Origin: an uncultured bacterium
GTDB taxonomy: Bacteria; Hydrothermota; Hydrothermia; UBA1063; CAJXJZ01
Reading direction: 5' to 3'
NCBI GenBank assembly: GCA_913055745.1
Contig: CAJXJZ010000004.1
Location: 1 to 64,000, forward strand
DNA: 64,000 nucleotides
Shown in pieces: positions 26,613 to 35,723 of the stretch. The notes below the pieces were generated by a model. That model saw only the letters and a program-made list of their open reading frames with translations, made no database searches and was not told the DNA's origin. Position numbers and translations under genes: made by a program. The number at the start of each line of letters is the position of its first letter. Position 1 is the first letter of the stretch.

Positions 26613-27588
26613 CACCCTGCAATGGGATTGGATTAAAAAACCTTATATTATCCAGACTCCTTATTGCATCTGTCCACGCATTTTTATGCTTTTGAGCCTC
26701 TTTTAACTTATCAAATACACTCCACATCCTCGCATCAATAAGATCTGCATAATGTAATACAAGGGCTTCAGGTGTCATAGGCACAACAGGAGAGCCCCAC
26801 TCCAGTTTTCCATGATGTGAGAGGATCATATGTAAAATGCCAAGTTCGGTAACCTTAGGAATGGTCCCGCCCGGAAGCGACCTTAGATTATCTATTTTGG
26901 ATTTAACCATATTATAGCCCAATGCTATATGCCCAAGCAACCTACCCTCATATGTTCGCTCACGAGGAAATACCTTATATTCAAAGACCTTCCCCACATC
27001 GTGTAAAAGCGCACCTGTAATTAAAAGGTCTCTATTTATGTCTTCATACTCCCTTGAAAGTACTTCGCATATATTGGCGACCTTTAATGTGTGCTCTAAG
27101 AGACCTCCAACATAGTTTTGATGATAAAATAAAGCAGCGGGTGCCTTTTTAAACCTTTCTGCAAAATCCTTATCATCTACAAAGATATACTTAAGCAGGG
27201 TGGACATATGCTTATCTTTTACCTTCTTTATAAATGTTAGCATCTCGTTCCACATCTTTTCAATATCCCTTTCTGTTCGAGGAAGATAATCATATATATC
27301 CTCATCACCCATCTCAGAAAATCCAGAAGATTCAAGCACAATCCTTCTTTCTCCATTATATGTCCCAAGCGTGCCCTTTATCCTGTATATGCTACCAATA
27401 TTAAGGTCATTATCAACGGATTCAGCATCATCGAAAACAATACCCTTTATTATACCCGATGCATCACCCAATTCCATCTCAAGACGAAGTCCCTGCGTTC
27501 TTTGAGACTTTTTAAGGTCCTTTCTTAAAAGTAAAACCTTAAGTTCCACTTCCTGATTGTCTTTTAAGCCTAAAATATCTTTGATCAT
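26593..27588 (-). CDS. YhaM-type 3'-5' exoribonuclease (OB fold plus HD domain)
   Basis: 331 residues. The N-terminal OB-fold (DNQEVELKVLLLRKDLKKSQ, LEMELGDASGIIKGIVFDDA) precedes an HD domain with NYVGGLLEHTLKVANI, GALLHDVGKVFEY (HD), GHIALGY and ILSHHGKLEWGSP, all diagnostic of the YhaM/CBF1 family. It degrades RNA or single-stranded DNA from the 3' end. It overlaps the upstream exported protein by an ATGA. It sits in an envelope operon together with rluD, so operon content is mixed. Confidence 0.9.
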   Translation of the reverse strand: MIKDILGLKDNQEVELKVLLLRKDLKKSQRTQGLRLEMELGDASGIIKGIVFDDAESVDNDLNIGSIYRIKGTLGTYNGERRIVLESSGFSEMGDEDIYDYLPRTERDIEKMWNEMLTFIKKVKDKHMSTLLKYIFVDDKDFAERFKKAPAALFYHQNYVGGLLEHTLKVANICEVLSREYEDINRDLLITGALLHDVGKVFEYKVFPRERTYEGRLLGHIALGYNMVKSKIDNLRSLPGGTIPKVTELGILHMILSHHGKLEWGSPVVPMTPEALVLHYADLIDARMWSVFDKLKEAQKHKNAWTDAIRSLDNIRFFNPIPLQGDEEEDF

Positions 27589-28436
27589 CCTGCTATTACC
27601 TCCACCAAAGGAATCTTCAAATCAGAAGGGGTAAAATACTCCTCTTCTATTTTTAATCTTGCCGGGTCAACAGGAACCCTTTTCAAGACCTCACGCCTTA
27701 ATACCCTTACCCTTTCCGAAAGCATTCCTCCTGCATCTCCCTTTACCCTTATGATCATAACTCCAAAGAAATGCTCCTTTAAGAAGTTAGATATTTCGTC
27801 AATCCGCTCTCTGCCATCTTTTCTTAGTTTATAAGAATTCTTTAAAAAAATAGAATCAGCAACCATTTTGAGAATAAACTTATCCTTAATCTTTCCCTTA
27901 ATGCCAGGAACCTTAATATCACCTCCTATGATCCTCCTTTTGCGTCCGTATCTATCTATGTAGTTGAGTACAGAAGAGTAGGTTGCACCAGGTGTGAGAT
28001 ACTCATCAGCATACCTACCATCCCACTTCACTGTCTTAGGTGGAATCCCCTTACCTTGAAACTGTTTTACAACCTCGCCCCTCGGACCAAAAATTGTAAG
28101 ACTCCACGCTTTAACCCCATATTTTTTAGGTGGCATAGGCACTTTTACAATAACAACTGAACTCGCCATACTCTTTGATACAGGAACCCTCAAATACAGA
28201 GGCCTAAATTTAATAGAGTTTTTATAATACAAATCGCTTAGATTAGAAATCTGAATACTTAATCTCCTCTCCAATATACCTGTTAATGAATCCAATGGGA
28301 AAAATGGTGAAGGTAAAAGTATGCCACCTGGCTTTTTATAGTCCTCTATCTTGTACATGGCTTTTTCTTGAACCACCTCTTTTTTATTAATTCCATTTCC
28401 TTGTGCAAAGGTTATAAAAACCATCAGTTTCCACAT
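27585..28436 (-). CDS. Exported FlgD-Ig-like protein with OmpA-like C-terminal region
   Basis: 283 residues from ATG 28436, selected by AAAGGAGGTGAG directly upstream; the frame is open further. A short signal peptide (MWKLMVFITFAQG) precedes a linker, a FlgD-type Ig module (WSLTIFGPRGEVVKQFQGK, VKWDGRYADEYLTPGATYS) and a C-terminal region (LRKDGRERIDEISNFLKEH, SERVRVLRREVLKR) that resembles a degenerate OmpA/peptidoglycan-binding domain. It follows tonB in an operon, so it may link the outer membrane complex to the wall. That role is inference. Confidence 0.7.
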   Translation of the reverse strand: MWKLMVFITFAQGNGINKKEVVQEKAMYKIEDYKKPGGILLPSPFFPLDSLTGILERRLSIQISNLSDLYYKNSIKFRPLYLRVPVSKSMASSVVIVKVPMPPKKYGVKAWSLTIFGPRGEVVKQFQGKGIPPKTVKWDGRYADEYLTPGATYSSVLNYIDRYGRKRRIIGGDIKVPGIKGKIKDKFILKMVADSIFLKNSYKLRKDGRERIDEISNFLKEHFFGVMIIRVKGDAGGMLSERVRVLRREVLKRVPVDPARLKIEEEYFTPSDLKIPLVEVIAG

Positions 28437-28447
28437 ACTCACCTCCT

Positions 28448-29458
28448 TTAAAGTAATTGGTAAACGACGGTTAAAATACCCCAATCATCGTCTTTTGAAG
28501 AGGGCTCAAAGACCCACATGCGGAGTGCTTCTATCGCCGCCCTATCTAACTCAGGATAGCCTGTAGACCGTAAAATAAGGATATTGGGCTTAACCCTTCC
28601 ATCCTTAGATACCCAGAATTTAAGGACGCATGTTCCCTCTTCCCCTTCACGGAGCGCAGAACGCGGATAAAAGGGTGAGACCTTCTTTAGAACCTTCCTA
28701 TTTTTAATAGAACCACTGAGACTTATCAATGGTTTGTTGCTTTTTTTGGATACCTCACCTTTATTTAGACTTATTGCGGGCTTTTTTCGCACAACACTAC
28801 CTATGGCTGGTCCTTCCTTCTCAAGATCTTTTAAAGAATTTTTATCTGAACTTACAAGTTTAATTTTACCACCACCATTAAATCCTTCACCCAATTGAGC
28901 ACCCGAACCAAGTTTAGACACATCGCTCTTATCAAGACTTATACCACCAGATACGGGTTTTTCCTTAAGTATCTCCTCTGTGCTTTTGCCTTTACCTGAA
29001 AAGGCGAGCACCACATCAGCACCCTCAATATCAGCATTACCCGATGTAGATGAAAGATCTATTTGCGCATTTTCTATATTCTCACTGATACCACTCTTTT
29101 CAAGAGAAATGGTTGGGCCTTCAACACTGGGCTCCTCTATATTTTTTTCAATGCTTATTTTTTGCTGCCCTGGTCCTTCTACCTTTAATCCTGCCCCCCT
29201 CCCTGACGCAATAAGATTTTGGATACCCTTTGCTATTTCAGTCTTATGTTGTTTCTCCGCCTGTTTCTGAGCAATCATTTTTAGAACCTTTGGATTAACT
29301 CGTGGGCCAACCTTCTCTTCAAGCAGTTCAATAGATCTGAGTTCTGCCAACGCCTCTTTTTTCCTTTCAGCGTATTTGTTTGAATAAATGAGCAATGCTA
29401 TATGAAAAATCATTGAAAAGACTAAGGCAATTATTAATGTCTTACTCTCTTTACTCAT
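28448..29458 (-). CDS. TonB-family energy transducer
   Basis: 336 residues. One N-terminal membrane helix (about 7-23, LIIALVFSMIFHIALLI), with the conserved SxxxH-type start (MIFHIAL), is followed by a long low-complexity periplasmic linker with repeated ISL and GPxI motifs. The TonB C-terminal domain comes last (KVSPFYPRSALREGEEGTCV, RSTGYPELDRAAIEALRMW). It transmits ion-motive force to the outer membrane. The coupling to ExbB and two ExbD genes is exact (1-base overlap with ExbD). Several Ile-Ser-Leu-x-Lys units repeat in the linker. Confidence 0.9.
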   Translation of the reverse strand: MSKESKTLIIALVFSMIFHIALLIYSNKYAERKKEALAELRSIELLEEKVGPRVNPKVLKMIAQKQAEKQHKTEIAKGIQNLIASGRGAGLKVEGPGQQKISIEKNIEEPSVEGPTISLEKSGISENIENAQIDLSSTSGNADIEGADVVLAFSGKGKSTEEILKEKPVSGGISLDKSDVSKLGSGAQLGEGFNGGGKIKLVSSDKNSLKDLEKEGPAIGSVVRKKPAISLNKGEVSKKSNKPLISLSGSIKNRKVLKKVSPFYPRSALREGEEGTCVLKFWVSKDGRVKPNILILRSTGYPELDRAAIEALRMWVFEPSSKDDDWGILTVVYQLL

Positions 29459-29865
29459 TATTTACCTTTCTTTTTAATCACTGAAAATGCCACCCTCTTA
29501 GCCCCACTCTTTTTGACAGAATCAAGAACCTCTAAAATACGCCCAAAGTCAAGTTCACTATCAGCCCTTATTATTACCAATTTATAATAAGGTGCTGTTG
29601 TATCAGCCTCCTCCATCCTTTTTACAGCACCCACAAGAGTATCAAGTGATGCCGGCTTGTCATTTAGATACAAAGAGCCATCTTTTTTAATAGATATGGA
29701 TATATTATCCTCAAGATCTGCCTCTACAACATGGGCGCGAGGAAGGTGCACCTTCGTACTCGTCTTTGTCATAAGGGTTGGAGATGTAGCAATAAGAATC
29801 AAAAGGACAAGCAATGATACTCCTGCCATAGGAAAGAGTTTTTCTCCTATATCAATCTCGCTCAT
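29458..29865 (-). CDS. ExbD/TolR-family protein (second copy)
   Basis: 135 residues. One membrane segment near the start (about 12-28, MAGVSLLVLLILIATSP) is followed by the periplasmic domain (VVEADLEDNISISIKKDGSL, LVIIRADSELDFGRILEVLD), which matches ExbD/TolR. The conserved membrane Asp of the proton channel is not obvious here: IGEKLFPMAGVSLLV has Ala-Gly where D is usually placed. Other copies with D usually pair with this type. It follows the first ExbD by a 4-base overlap. Confidence 0.85.
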   Translation of the reverse strand: MSEIDIGEKLFPMAGVSLLVLLILIATSPTLMTKTSTKVHLPRAHVVEADLEDNISISIKKDGSLYLNDKPASLDTLVGAVKRMEEADTTAPYYKLVIIRADSELDFGRILEVLDSVKKSGAKRVAFSVIKKKGK

Positions 29866-30296
29866 ACCTTCTTTTTTCTCCTTCTCTTCAGGATAAGGAC
29901 GCTTTTTGCCCCCAACTGTTTTGAAAGGTCAATTATATGAATAACCTTATTATAAACCACCACTGAATCAGCACTCACTACGACCCTCCCTGTTGTACTC
30001 CTTTTAAGAAGGAGAGGTAAGAGTTTTTTAAGAGAATCTAAACTGACACGCTCTTCATTTAGATAGAGATTATCATATTTATCTATGTAAATGACAACCT
30101 TTGTCTGTTCCTTCTTAATCTTCACCGTCTTTTTTGCCCTGCCTGCTGCAGCACGTTGGACAAAAATACCGGACTCCATTATAAAAGGTATGGACAGAAC
30201 AAACATAATAAGCAGGGATAAGGTTATATCCACCATCGGAGCGAGATTTACTTTGGCTATTCCTCCACGCCTTTTTTTCTTTTTCTTATTCCTCAT
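29862..30296 (-). CDS. ExbD/TolR-family protein (first copy)
   Basis: 144 residues. A basic N-terminus (KKKKRRGG) is followed by VNLAPMVDITLSLLIMFVLS, the canonical ExbD membrane helix with the proton-conducting Asp in PMVDI. The periplasmic domain (KVVIYIDKYDNLYLNEERVS, GRVVVSADSVVVYNKVIHII) completes it. It works with ExbB to drive TonB. Its ATG overlaps the ExbB stop by 4 bases. Confidence 0.9.
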   Translation of the reverse strand: MRNKKKKKRRGGIAKVNLAPMVDITLSLLIMFVLSIPFIMESGIFVQRAAAGRAKKTVKIKKEQTKVVIYIDKYDNLYLNEERVSLDSLKKLLPLLLKRSTTGRVVVSADSVVVYNKVIHIIDLSKQLGAKSVLILKRRRKKKV

Positions 30297-30931
30297 TTTT
30301 TAAGCATTCTATTGAAAAGGATTTTTCGGTATGAAACCAATTTATTAGCAAAAGCATCAAGAGAATCCTCCATATCTTCTGCCCTTTTTGCATAATAGTT
30401 ATAAAAAATAAGGGCAGGGATGGCAATTATAAGACCAAATTGCGTGGTAAGGAGTGCCTCTGCTATGCCTCCTCCCACAACCTCTGGCCCACCAGAGCCT
30501 GTAACTGCAATATTATGAAATGCTGTGATAAGACCAACAACAGTACCATATAGTCCAAGAAGCGGTGCTATTGCCACAACAGTAGCAATCCCTGTAAGAA
30601 ACTTCTTTGATTTAGCAACCTCTTCCTGTACCTGTGATGAAAGAACTTCTCTAAGTTCATCTTCCTCGGCATCAAGATTATCTACAGCAACCCTCAAAAC
30701 CCTGTGTAAAGGTGTATTCTTTGAATAGGCAATCCTTTCCAGTTTTTTTCTGTCACCATCACGTAGGTGTTTTTCTATCTCCTTTATAAACTTAAAATAG
30801 TCATACCTATTCTTCAAAAAATACACACCCCTTTCTATAATCAGAGCAAGACCGATTATGGAAGTTATAAATAGAAGTTGCATCGTATAACTCTGCATTA
30901 TTATTTGTGCAATGGATTTGCCCATGATCAT
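30293..30931 (-). CDS. MotA/TolQ/ExbB proton channel protein
   Basis: 212 residues. Three membrane helices fit: about 11-33, about 107-130 (IATVVAIAPLLGLYGTVVGL) and about 148-172 (AEALLTTQFGLIIAIPALIF). The conserved A-P-L-L-G-L-x-G-T-V-x-G and L-x-T-x-x-G-L-x-x-A-I-P motifs are intact. A Shine-Dalgarno (AAGGAGGT) seven bases before ATG 30931 fixes the start. It forms the pentameric stator of the Ton/Tol system with ExbD. It overlaps the TPR gene by ATGA. Confidence 0.93.
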   Translation of the reverse strand: MIMGKSIAQIIMQSYTMQLLFITSIIGLALIIERGVYFLKNRYDYFKFIKEIEKHLRDGDRKKLERIAYSKNTPLHRVLRVAVDNLDAEEDELREVLSSQVQEEVAKSKKFLTGIATVVAIAPLLGLYGTVVGLITAFHNIAVTGSGGPEVVGGGIAEALLTTQFGLIIAIPALIFYNYYAKRAEDMEDSLDAFANKLVSYRKILFNRMLKK

Positions 30932-33513
30932 TGTTTTACCTCCTTAATTTTACTTTCAGCAAATTTCTTAATATCAGCATCCGGTGCTATTTCATAAATA
31001 TATTGATAAATGGCAAGCGCCTCATCATTTTTCCCTTCATCCTCATACATCTTAGCAGCCTTTTTTAATGCATCCACAGCACCATAAACATCGCCCGAAG
31101 AATATAGTGCTATACCTAAATCTTTCAAGGCTTTCTCCTTATTCTTTGTGTTGGGATACTTCTCTAAGAGTTCTTTAAATACACGAGCGGCAGACTTATA
31201 TCGCTTATTTTGTAATAATGCAACGCCCAATCCAAAGTACGCATCTTGTACATGTTCACCATCAGGGAAGAAATCAATATATTTCTTATAAGCAGAAGAT
31301 GCATTATCCCAGTCCTTCACCATAGCAAAAAGTTGGCCTGCGTATATAAGGCTCTTTGGTGCTTTTTCGCTCTTTGGATAATCCATAGCAACCCTCATAA
31401 AGTAATCGGCAGCCTTTTTATATTTCTTCTCTTCATAATACCTAACACCTAAATCATATATAGCCTCAGCCGCATATTCACTGGTTGGAAATGCCTTTTC
31501 AAATTTTTCAAGCGCATTAGTATCCTCCTGGCTCTCATAGTAGAAGGCTTGTGACATACCTGTTTGTGCAGCACTCTTAAGTTCATCATCAGGATACAGT
31601 GTAAGGAATTTGTGATACTCTTCAATGGCCTTTGCAAACTCCTTCATGTTAAAGAAATTTTGTGCTTTGAGCAGCTGTGCCCTCGGGGCGCGCTTCCCAT
31701 CAGGGAAGCTCTTTATAAGCCAATCTATATAAGTATTTGATTTGATATACTTCGCTGCTTTGCTATAGGTCTCTGCAAGTTTATATGCCGCCTCCTCTGC
31801 TATGGGAGAGGAACCAAATCTCCGCAGCAAATTCTCCCATGTCTCAACAGCATCACCATACATCTTCATCGCGTAAAGAGTAAGACCCTTATAATACAAA
31901 GCATACGGAGTAAGCCAATTGAGATTTGGAAATGTATTACTAATCGCTGAAAACTCCCTGAAAGCAGACTTATAATCTCCTTTGTTGAAATAAACAACAG
32001 CAAGTCCCATATGCGACTGAATCGTAAAGAGTGTATCTGCATATACATTGGAAACCTCTTTTAGAACTTCCTCTGCGTTATCGTACCTTTCTTCAGCAAT
32101 ATATGTCCATCCAAGAGAAGATTTTGCATTACCAATAAGCAAACGGCTTCTTCCCTTATATTTTGCAATAATGGATAAATATACCTTTTCTGCCTCCTCA
32201 TATCTGCCTGTCATATAGAGCGCCTCTGCCCTTAAAAGATTAGCCCACCCTGCCCATATATCATTGCTCTTTGAAAGTTCTGTAGTAAAAATAGTACTCA
32301 CAGTTACCAACTTGTCAGGTTTCTTTTCTTTAAGAAGCGAGGCAAAATAAAAGGCAATGGCTGGGAGTCTTAGTGACGATACTGTATTGTTTTCAACAAT
32401 GTCTTTGAATTCTAATTCTGATAGTGCATACCTATTTGTTTCAAAATAAACAGCGCCAGCAAAATACGGACCCATTCCACCTAAGATGCCTCCAGGCAGC
32501 ATAGACTTAAGTTGCAGGACAGCAAGTTTAAGGTTTTGTGTATCCCTTGAAAGATAATAACACTCTGCAATCCTAAAAAAGGATAAAACCTGCAAATCAT
32601 GCGTTAAAACTTGAGTACGCGCCTTTTCAAAATATTTGATGGCATCTTTGAACTTTTCCTCCCGCATTTTTGCATTACCCACAAAGTACGCAGAAAGGGA
32701 AGCATACTCAAAGGAAGATTTCTGTGCAAGAGGTAAAAGGTTCTTTATAGCCTCATCATACTTACCCAACTTGTAATAAGACACACCTACTAAATACTTA
32801 ACATAATCAAATAAACTGTGCCCTGGAAAATCATTTAAAAATTCTTCTCCCTTCGTAATTACACCTTGATAATCCTCATAGATAAAAAGTGCCTCAACAA
32901 TCCCGTATTTAATCGCGCCTTCAAGTTGGGTATTTTGGAAACTATCAAGCATGGAACGATATAAATATATGGCCTCTTTGGGCCTCCCTGTGAACGCATA
33001 GGCCCTTCCCTCAAAAAGTTTGCCCCAAGGCAATGATGTATGTTTAAAGAACTTAATAGACTCAAGATAATTACCCTTAATATATTGCAAAAGCCCTCTA
33101 AGAAAATAATCTCTACTTGAGTTTTTGTAATCAGGGAATTTTTCAAGTTTTTCAATGTACTTGAGTGCCTTATCTGTAAATCCATTTACCAAAAGATAAA
33201 CGCTGAGGTTATAGTAAAGTTCTGGTTCAAGATAGGTTCCATTTACATCCTTTAAAAGTTTTTTACTCTCTTTAACGAACCTGTCTTTATATCCTGCATT
33301 GTATAAAAGTTCTCCAAGAAGGAACTTAGATTCCAGCCTATAAGGCGAATTAGAAAACTTCCCTATATCACCTTTTAGAACATTTAATGCATCCTCATAC
33401 TTACCTTCTTTTAATAAGTGTTCTATATAAAGGTATCTATCCCTTAAGGTGAATTCTTCTTTTTTTGTTGAATTAGCACTTATAAGGATAGTAAATAATA
33501 GGAACATCTTCAT
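30928..33513 (-). CDS. Large exported tetratricopeptide-repeat protein
   Basis: 861 residues. A signal peptide (MKMFLLFTILISANS) is followed by repeated TPR units throughout, with the W/L-G-Y-A-P pattern (for example SLFDYVKYLVGVSYYKLGKY, AYFGLGVALLQNKRYKSAAR). Helical repeats of this kind, next to Tol/Ton genes, are known from YbgF/CpoB and from FCB envelope operons, where they act as periplasmic scaffolds. The protein is upstream of ExbB and probably in the same transcript. Binding partners are unknown. Confidence 0.85.
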   Translation of the reverse strand: MKMFLLFTILISANSTKKEEFTLRDRYLYIEHLLKEGKYEDALNVLKGDIGKFSNSPYRLESKFLLGELLYNAGYKDRFVKESKKLLKDVNGTYLEPELYYNLSVYLLVNGFTDKALKYIEKLEKFPDYKNSSRDYFLRGLLQYIKGNYLESIKFFKHTSLPWGKLFEGRAYAFTGRPKEAIYLYRSMLDSFQNTQLEGAIKYGIVEALFIYEDYQGVITKGEEFLNDFPGHSLFDYVKYLVGVSYYKLGKYDEAIKNLLPLAQKSSFEYASLSAYFVGNAKMREEKFKDAIKYFEKARTQVLTHDLQVLSFFRIAECYYLSRDTQNLKLAVLQLKSMLPGGILGGMGPYFAGAVYFETNRYALSELEFKDIVENNTVSSLRLPAIAFYFASLLKEKKPDKLVTVSTIFTTELSKSNDIWAGWANLLRAEALYMTGRYEEAEKVYLSIIAKYKGRSRLLIGNAKSSLGWTYIAEERYDNAEEVLKEVSNVYADTLFTIQSHMGLAVVYFNKGDYKSAFREFSAISNTFPNLNWLTPYALYYKGLTLYAMKMYGDAVETWENLLRRFGSSPIAEEAAYKLAETYSKAAKYIKSNTYIDWLIKSFPDGKRAPRAQLLKAQNFFNMKEFAKAIEEYHKFLTLYPDDELKSAAQTGMSQAFYYESQEDTNALEKFEKAFPTSEYAAEAIYDLGVRYYEEKKYKKAADYFMRVAMDYPKSEKAPKSLIYAGQLFAMVKDWDNASSAYKKYIDFFPDGEHVQDAYFGLGVALLQNKRYKSAARVFKELLEKYPNTKNKEKALKDLGIALYSSGDVYGAVDALKKAAKMYEDEGKNDEALAIYQYIYEIAPDADIKKFAESKIKEVKQ

Positions 33514-34694
33514 AATGCCAACCTTATCTTTACAAGTTTGCCCGATTTTACATATTCGTTGCCATACTCATCTATAACATAGAGTTCATACCTATAAGTC
33601 CCGTCCGGTACAATCGTTCCATTTTTATCCCTTGCATCCCATAAAAGTACGAGTGGCGGTGTATTCTTCCCCTCAAATTTCCTGACAAATTCCCCACCAC
33701 TGGTTTTAATAAGTAGTTTCCACTCTCTTACTCCATAGGGGATATTGATATGTAGTCTTATCTTTGCAACTGCATTTTCCTCTGTTATATTCAAAACAGA
33801 AGGTTCTGATATAGCATAAATCCTATATCCACCGAAATTAACGGTGAACGACAGCCTATGTATGTCATGGAACAGGGATATACCACGAGGTATTGAATAA
33901 GAGTAATCAATCTTAGCAGTGTAATTTTTATAATCCTTAGAAAAACCTACTCCCCCTGTCATCTCCCTTGAATTTATTCCACCTCTTACACTAAATATGT
34001 CAAGAACCTGGCCTTCTGCACCCAAAAAGGTTTGAAAACCGTAGAATGTAGAATAGAGTAAGTCAAAAGACATATGAAAAAATCTGGCAGGACTTACCAC
34101 CCACCCTGTTATAAACTCCAACGGCGCCCTCTCTTTCTCTCCAGTATAAGACAAAGATAAAGGAATAATATTTTTTATGCCTAATCCCCCACGAAAATAC
34201 TTATTGATAATAAAATAACTTCCCACATCACACCCAAAGCCTGCTGCCATATCCTCTCGTATTCTTGAATAAAGGAACTTTAATTTCAATCCGAGCGCAA
34301 TCCTTGAACTTAGCCTCCTACCTAAAGACGCTCCGCCACCATACTGAACAAACCAGTAAGTACCCGTATGATTATTGTATTCATTCCTCCCCTCAAATCC
34401 TTGCGTCTTTAATCCTGCGAGAAAGATACTGTAGTTTAGATTGTGCTGCACGACCTTTGAAAAAACAAGAGAAGTAAAGGTCTCATCAAAAGGAAGTGGC
34501 GTGTAAGTGGCAGAAAAACCATTTTCCTTTAAGAATCCCAATGATGCAGGATTGTATGCCCCAGAGAGGACATCTCCTGATATGCCGTAATATGCAGAAC
34601 CCATAGAAAATGCTCGTGCACCATATCCATAATCAAGTAAATATCCTACACTGCCCCCTAAATTTATAAAAATTATTAATAATATATTCACCAT
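33510..34694 (-). CDS. PorV/PorQ-like outer-membrane barrel with FlgD-Ig C-terminus
   Basis: 394 residues. A short signal sequence precedes GYGARAFSMGSAYYGISGDV and SGAYNPASLGFL, the sequence pattern of the PorV/PorQ (FadL-like) barrel family. Repeated beta strands (YWFVQYGGGASLGRRLSSRI, YTAKIDYSYSIPRG) follow. After about residue 300 comes a FlgD-type Ig module (GVREWKLLIKTSGGEFVRKF, LLWDARDKNGTIVPDG). In Bacteroidetes PorV/PorQ take part in type IX secretion. No other T9SS part is seen in the window. Confidence 0.8.
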   Translation of the reverse strand: MVNILLIIFINLGGSVGYLLDYGYGARAFSMGSAYYGISGDVLSGAYNPASLGFLKENGFSATYTPLPFDETFTSLVFSKVVQHNLNYSIFLAGLKTQGFEGRNEYNNHTGTYWFVQYGGGASLGRRLSSRIALGLKLKFLYSRIREDMAAGFGCDVGSYFIINKYFRGGLGIKNIIPLSLSYTGEKERAPLEFITGWVVSPARFFHMSFDLLYSTFYGFQTFLGAEGQVLDIFSVRGGINSREMTGGVGFSKDYKNYTAKIDYSYSIPRGISLFHDIHRLSFTVNFGGYRIYAISEPSVLNITEENAVAKIRLHINIPYGVREWKLLIKTSGGEFVRKFEGKNTPPLVLLWDARDKNGTIVPDGTYRYELYVIDEYGNEYVKSGKLVKIRLAL

Positions 34695-35656
34695 TCCACA
34701 CCTACCCGTTTATAGAGTTTTTTTAAAACATATGGACCTTTGAAAACCCTTAATACCAGGATATACATTCCAGATGCCACTTTCTTTCCATTGTTATTTG
34801 TTCCGTCCCATTGTATTCTGTTCCATTTACCCGGCACTCCTCCATTTTCGCCAGGTGTTATCCTCTTCAAAAATACCGTGTTTCCAAAAGGATCCATTAT
34901 TCTAATTTCAAGATCTGTAAATGACGATGGAAGTAGATACTCAATATTGGCTCTATCATAGCCATGCCCTATAGGAGATGGATAGAAAAACAAACTATCC
35001 CCAAAGACCCGTTGAGTATCAACCTCTGATGGATTTACAATAATCCTTGTGGTATCGGCAATTATACGACCTTTGTCATCCTTAAAATATCCTTCTACAA
35101 AAACCGTATCTCCTATATACGGATGGAAGAGTGCTTGGGCAATACCATTAATATCTGTATTGCTCATAGAAGGCGATATTCCTCCACTACCTTTTACAAC
35201 ATTAAAATATATGTGCCTGCCTGCAACCAATGAATCAGGTGAATACGAATAGAGCCTGGCATAAACAGAATCCTCCTCATCGGAGTTTATACTCATTTTG
35301 GCTGGATACACAGATATGTAAAAATAAATAGTAGTATCAATTACCCATATTCGGATGGAATCAAAAGCTGTATCCCCCTCATAAATACCAAATAGGTATA
35401 TATCTGTATAACCTGGGTTATGTGCTCTAAATACTGTCTGAGCGCTTCCCGATGTATCGGTGTATAAGGCTGTATCACTTATTGCTACAATATCCGTATC
35501 AAGAGGCAATATTTTAATCTTTACACTATCTAAGGGATAGTTAGACGAATCTGTTGCTGTTATAGAAGCGGTGTCCACATCACCCTGAAAAAGTGTATCG
35601 TTATAGTTTATTTGTAACTTGGGCGTTATTGTTAGCAATACTAACAAAAGCATCAT
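34688..35656 (-). CDS. Exported protein with Big_1-like and FlgD-Ig modules
   Basis: 322 residues. A signal peptide (MMLLLVLLTITPKL) is followed by bacterial Ig-like modules (VKIKILPLDTDIVAI, INGIAQALFHPYIGDTVFVE). A C-terminal FlgD-type region carries LEIRIMDPFGNTVFLKR, IQWDGTNNNGKKVASGMYIL. The latter ending resembles the FlgD-like ends of many FCB secreted proteins. It is the first gene of the operon that leads to the Ton/Tol set and overlaps the PorQ-like gene by 7 bases. Confidence 0.75.
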   Translation of the reverse strand: MMLLLVLLTITPKLQINYNDTLFQGDVDTASITATDSSNYPLDSVKIKILPLDTDIVAISDTALYTDTSGSAQTVFRAHNPGYTDIYLFGIYEGDTAFDSIRIWVIDTTIYFYISVYPAKMSINSDEEDSVYARLYSYSPDSLVAGRHIYFNVVKGSGGISPSMSNTDINGIAQALFHPYIGDTVFVEGYFKDDKGRIIADTTRIIVNPSEVDTQRVFGDSLFFYPSPIGHGYDRANIEYLLPSSFTDLEIRIMDPFGNTVFLKRITPGENGGVPGKWNRIQWDGTNNNGKKVASGMYILVLRVFKGPYVLKKLYKRVGVEW

Positions 35657-35693
35657 TTATAGCCTCCATTTAAAGTTAAACCATTAGGATATA

Positions 35694-35722
35694 ATTATAA
35701 TCCTGGATATGGAACCCGTCAA
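35694..35722 (-). promoter_or_regulatory. Sigma-70 promoter of the envelope (Ton/Tol) operon
   Basis: Minus strand TTGACG (35722-35717), 17 bases, TATAAT (35699-35694), then a leader with GGAGG before ATG 35656. It lies in the 67-base gap downstream of the TGS GTPase. Confidence 0.8.
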
Positions 35723-35723
35723 A

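Noticed and set aside
28437-28484. Longer N-terminus for the FlgD-like exported protein
   Set aside because: AAAGGAGGTGAG is directly before ATG 28436, and the signal peptide starts there.
35690-35712. Near-palindrome AGGATATAATTATAATCCT as a possible operator
   Set aside because: It is not a perfect inverted repeat, is explained by the -10 element and AT-richness, and has no second copy near.
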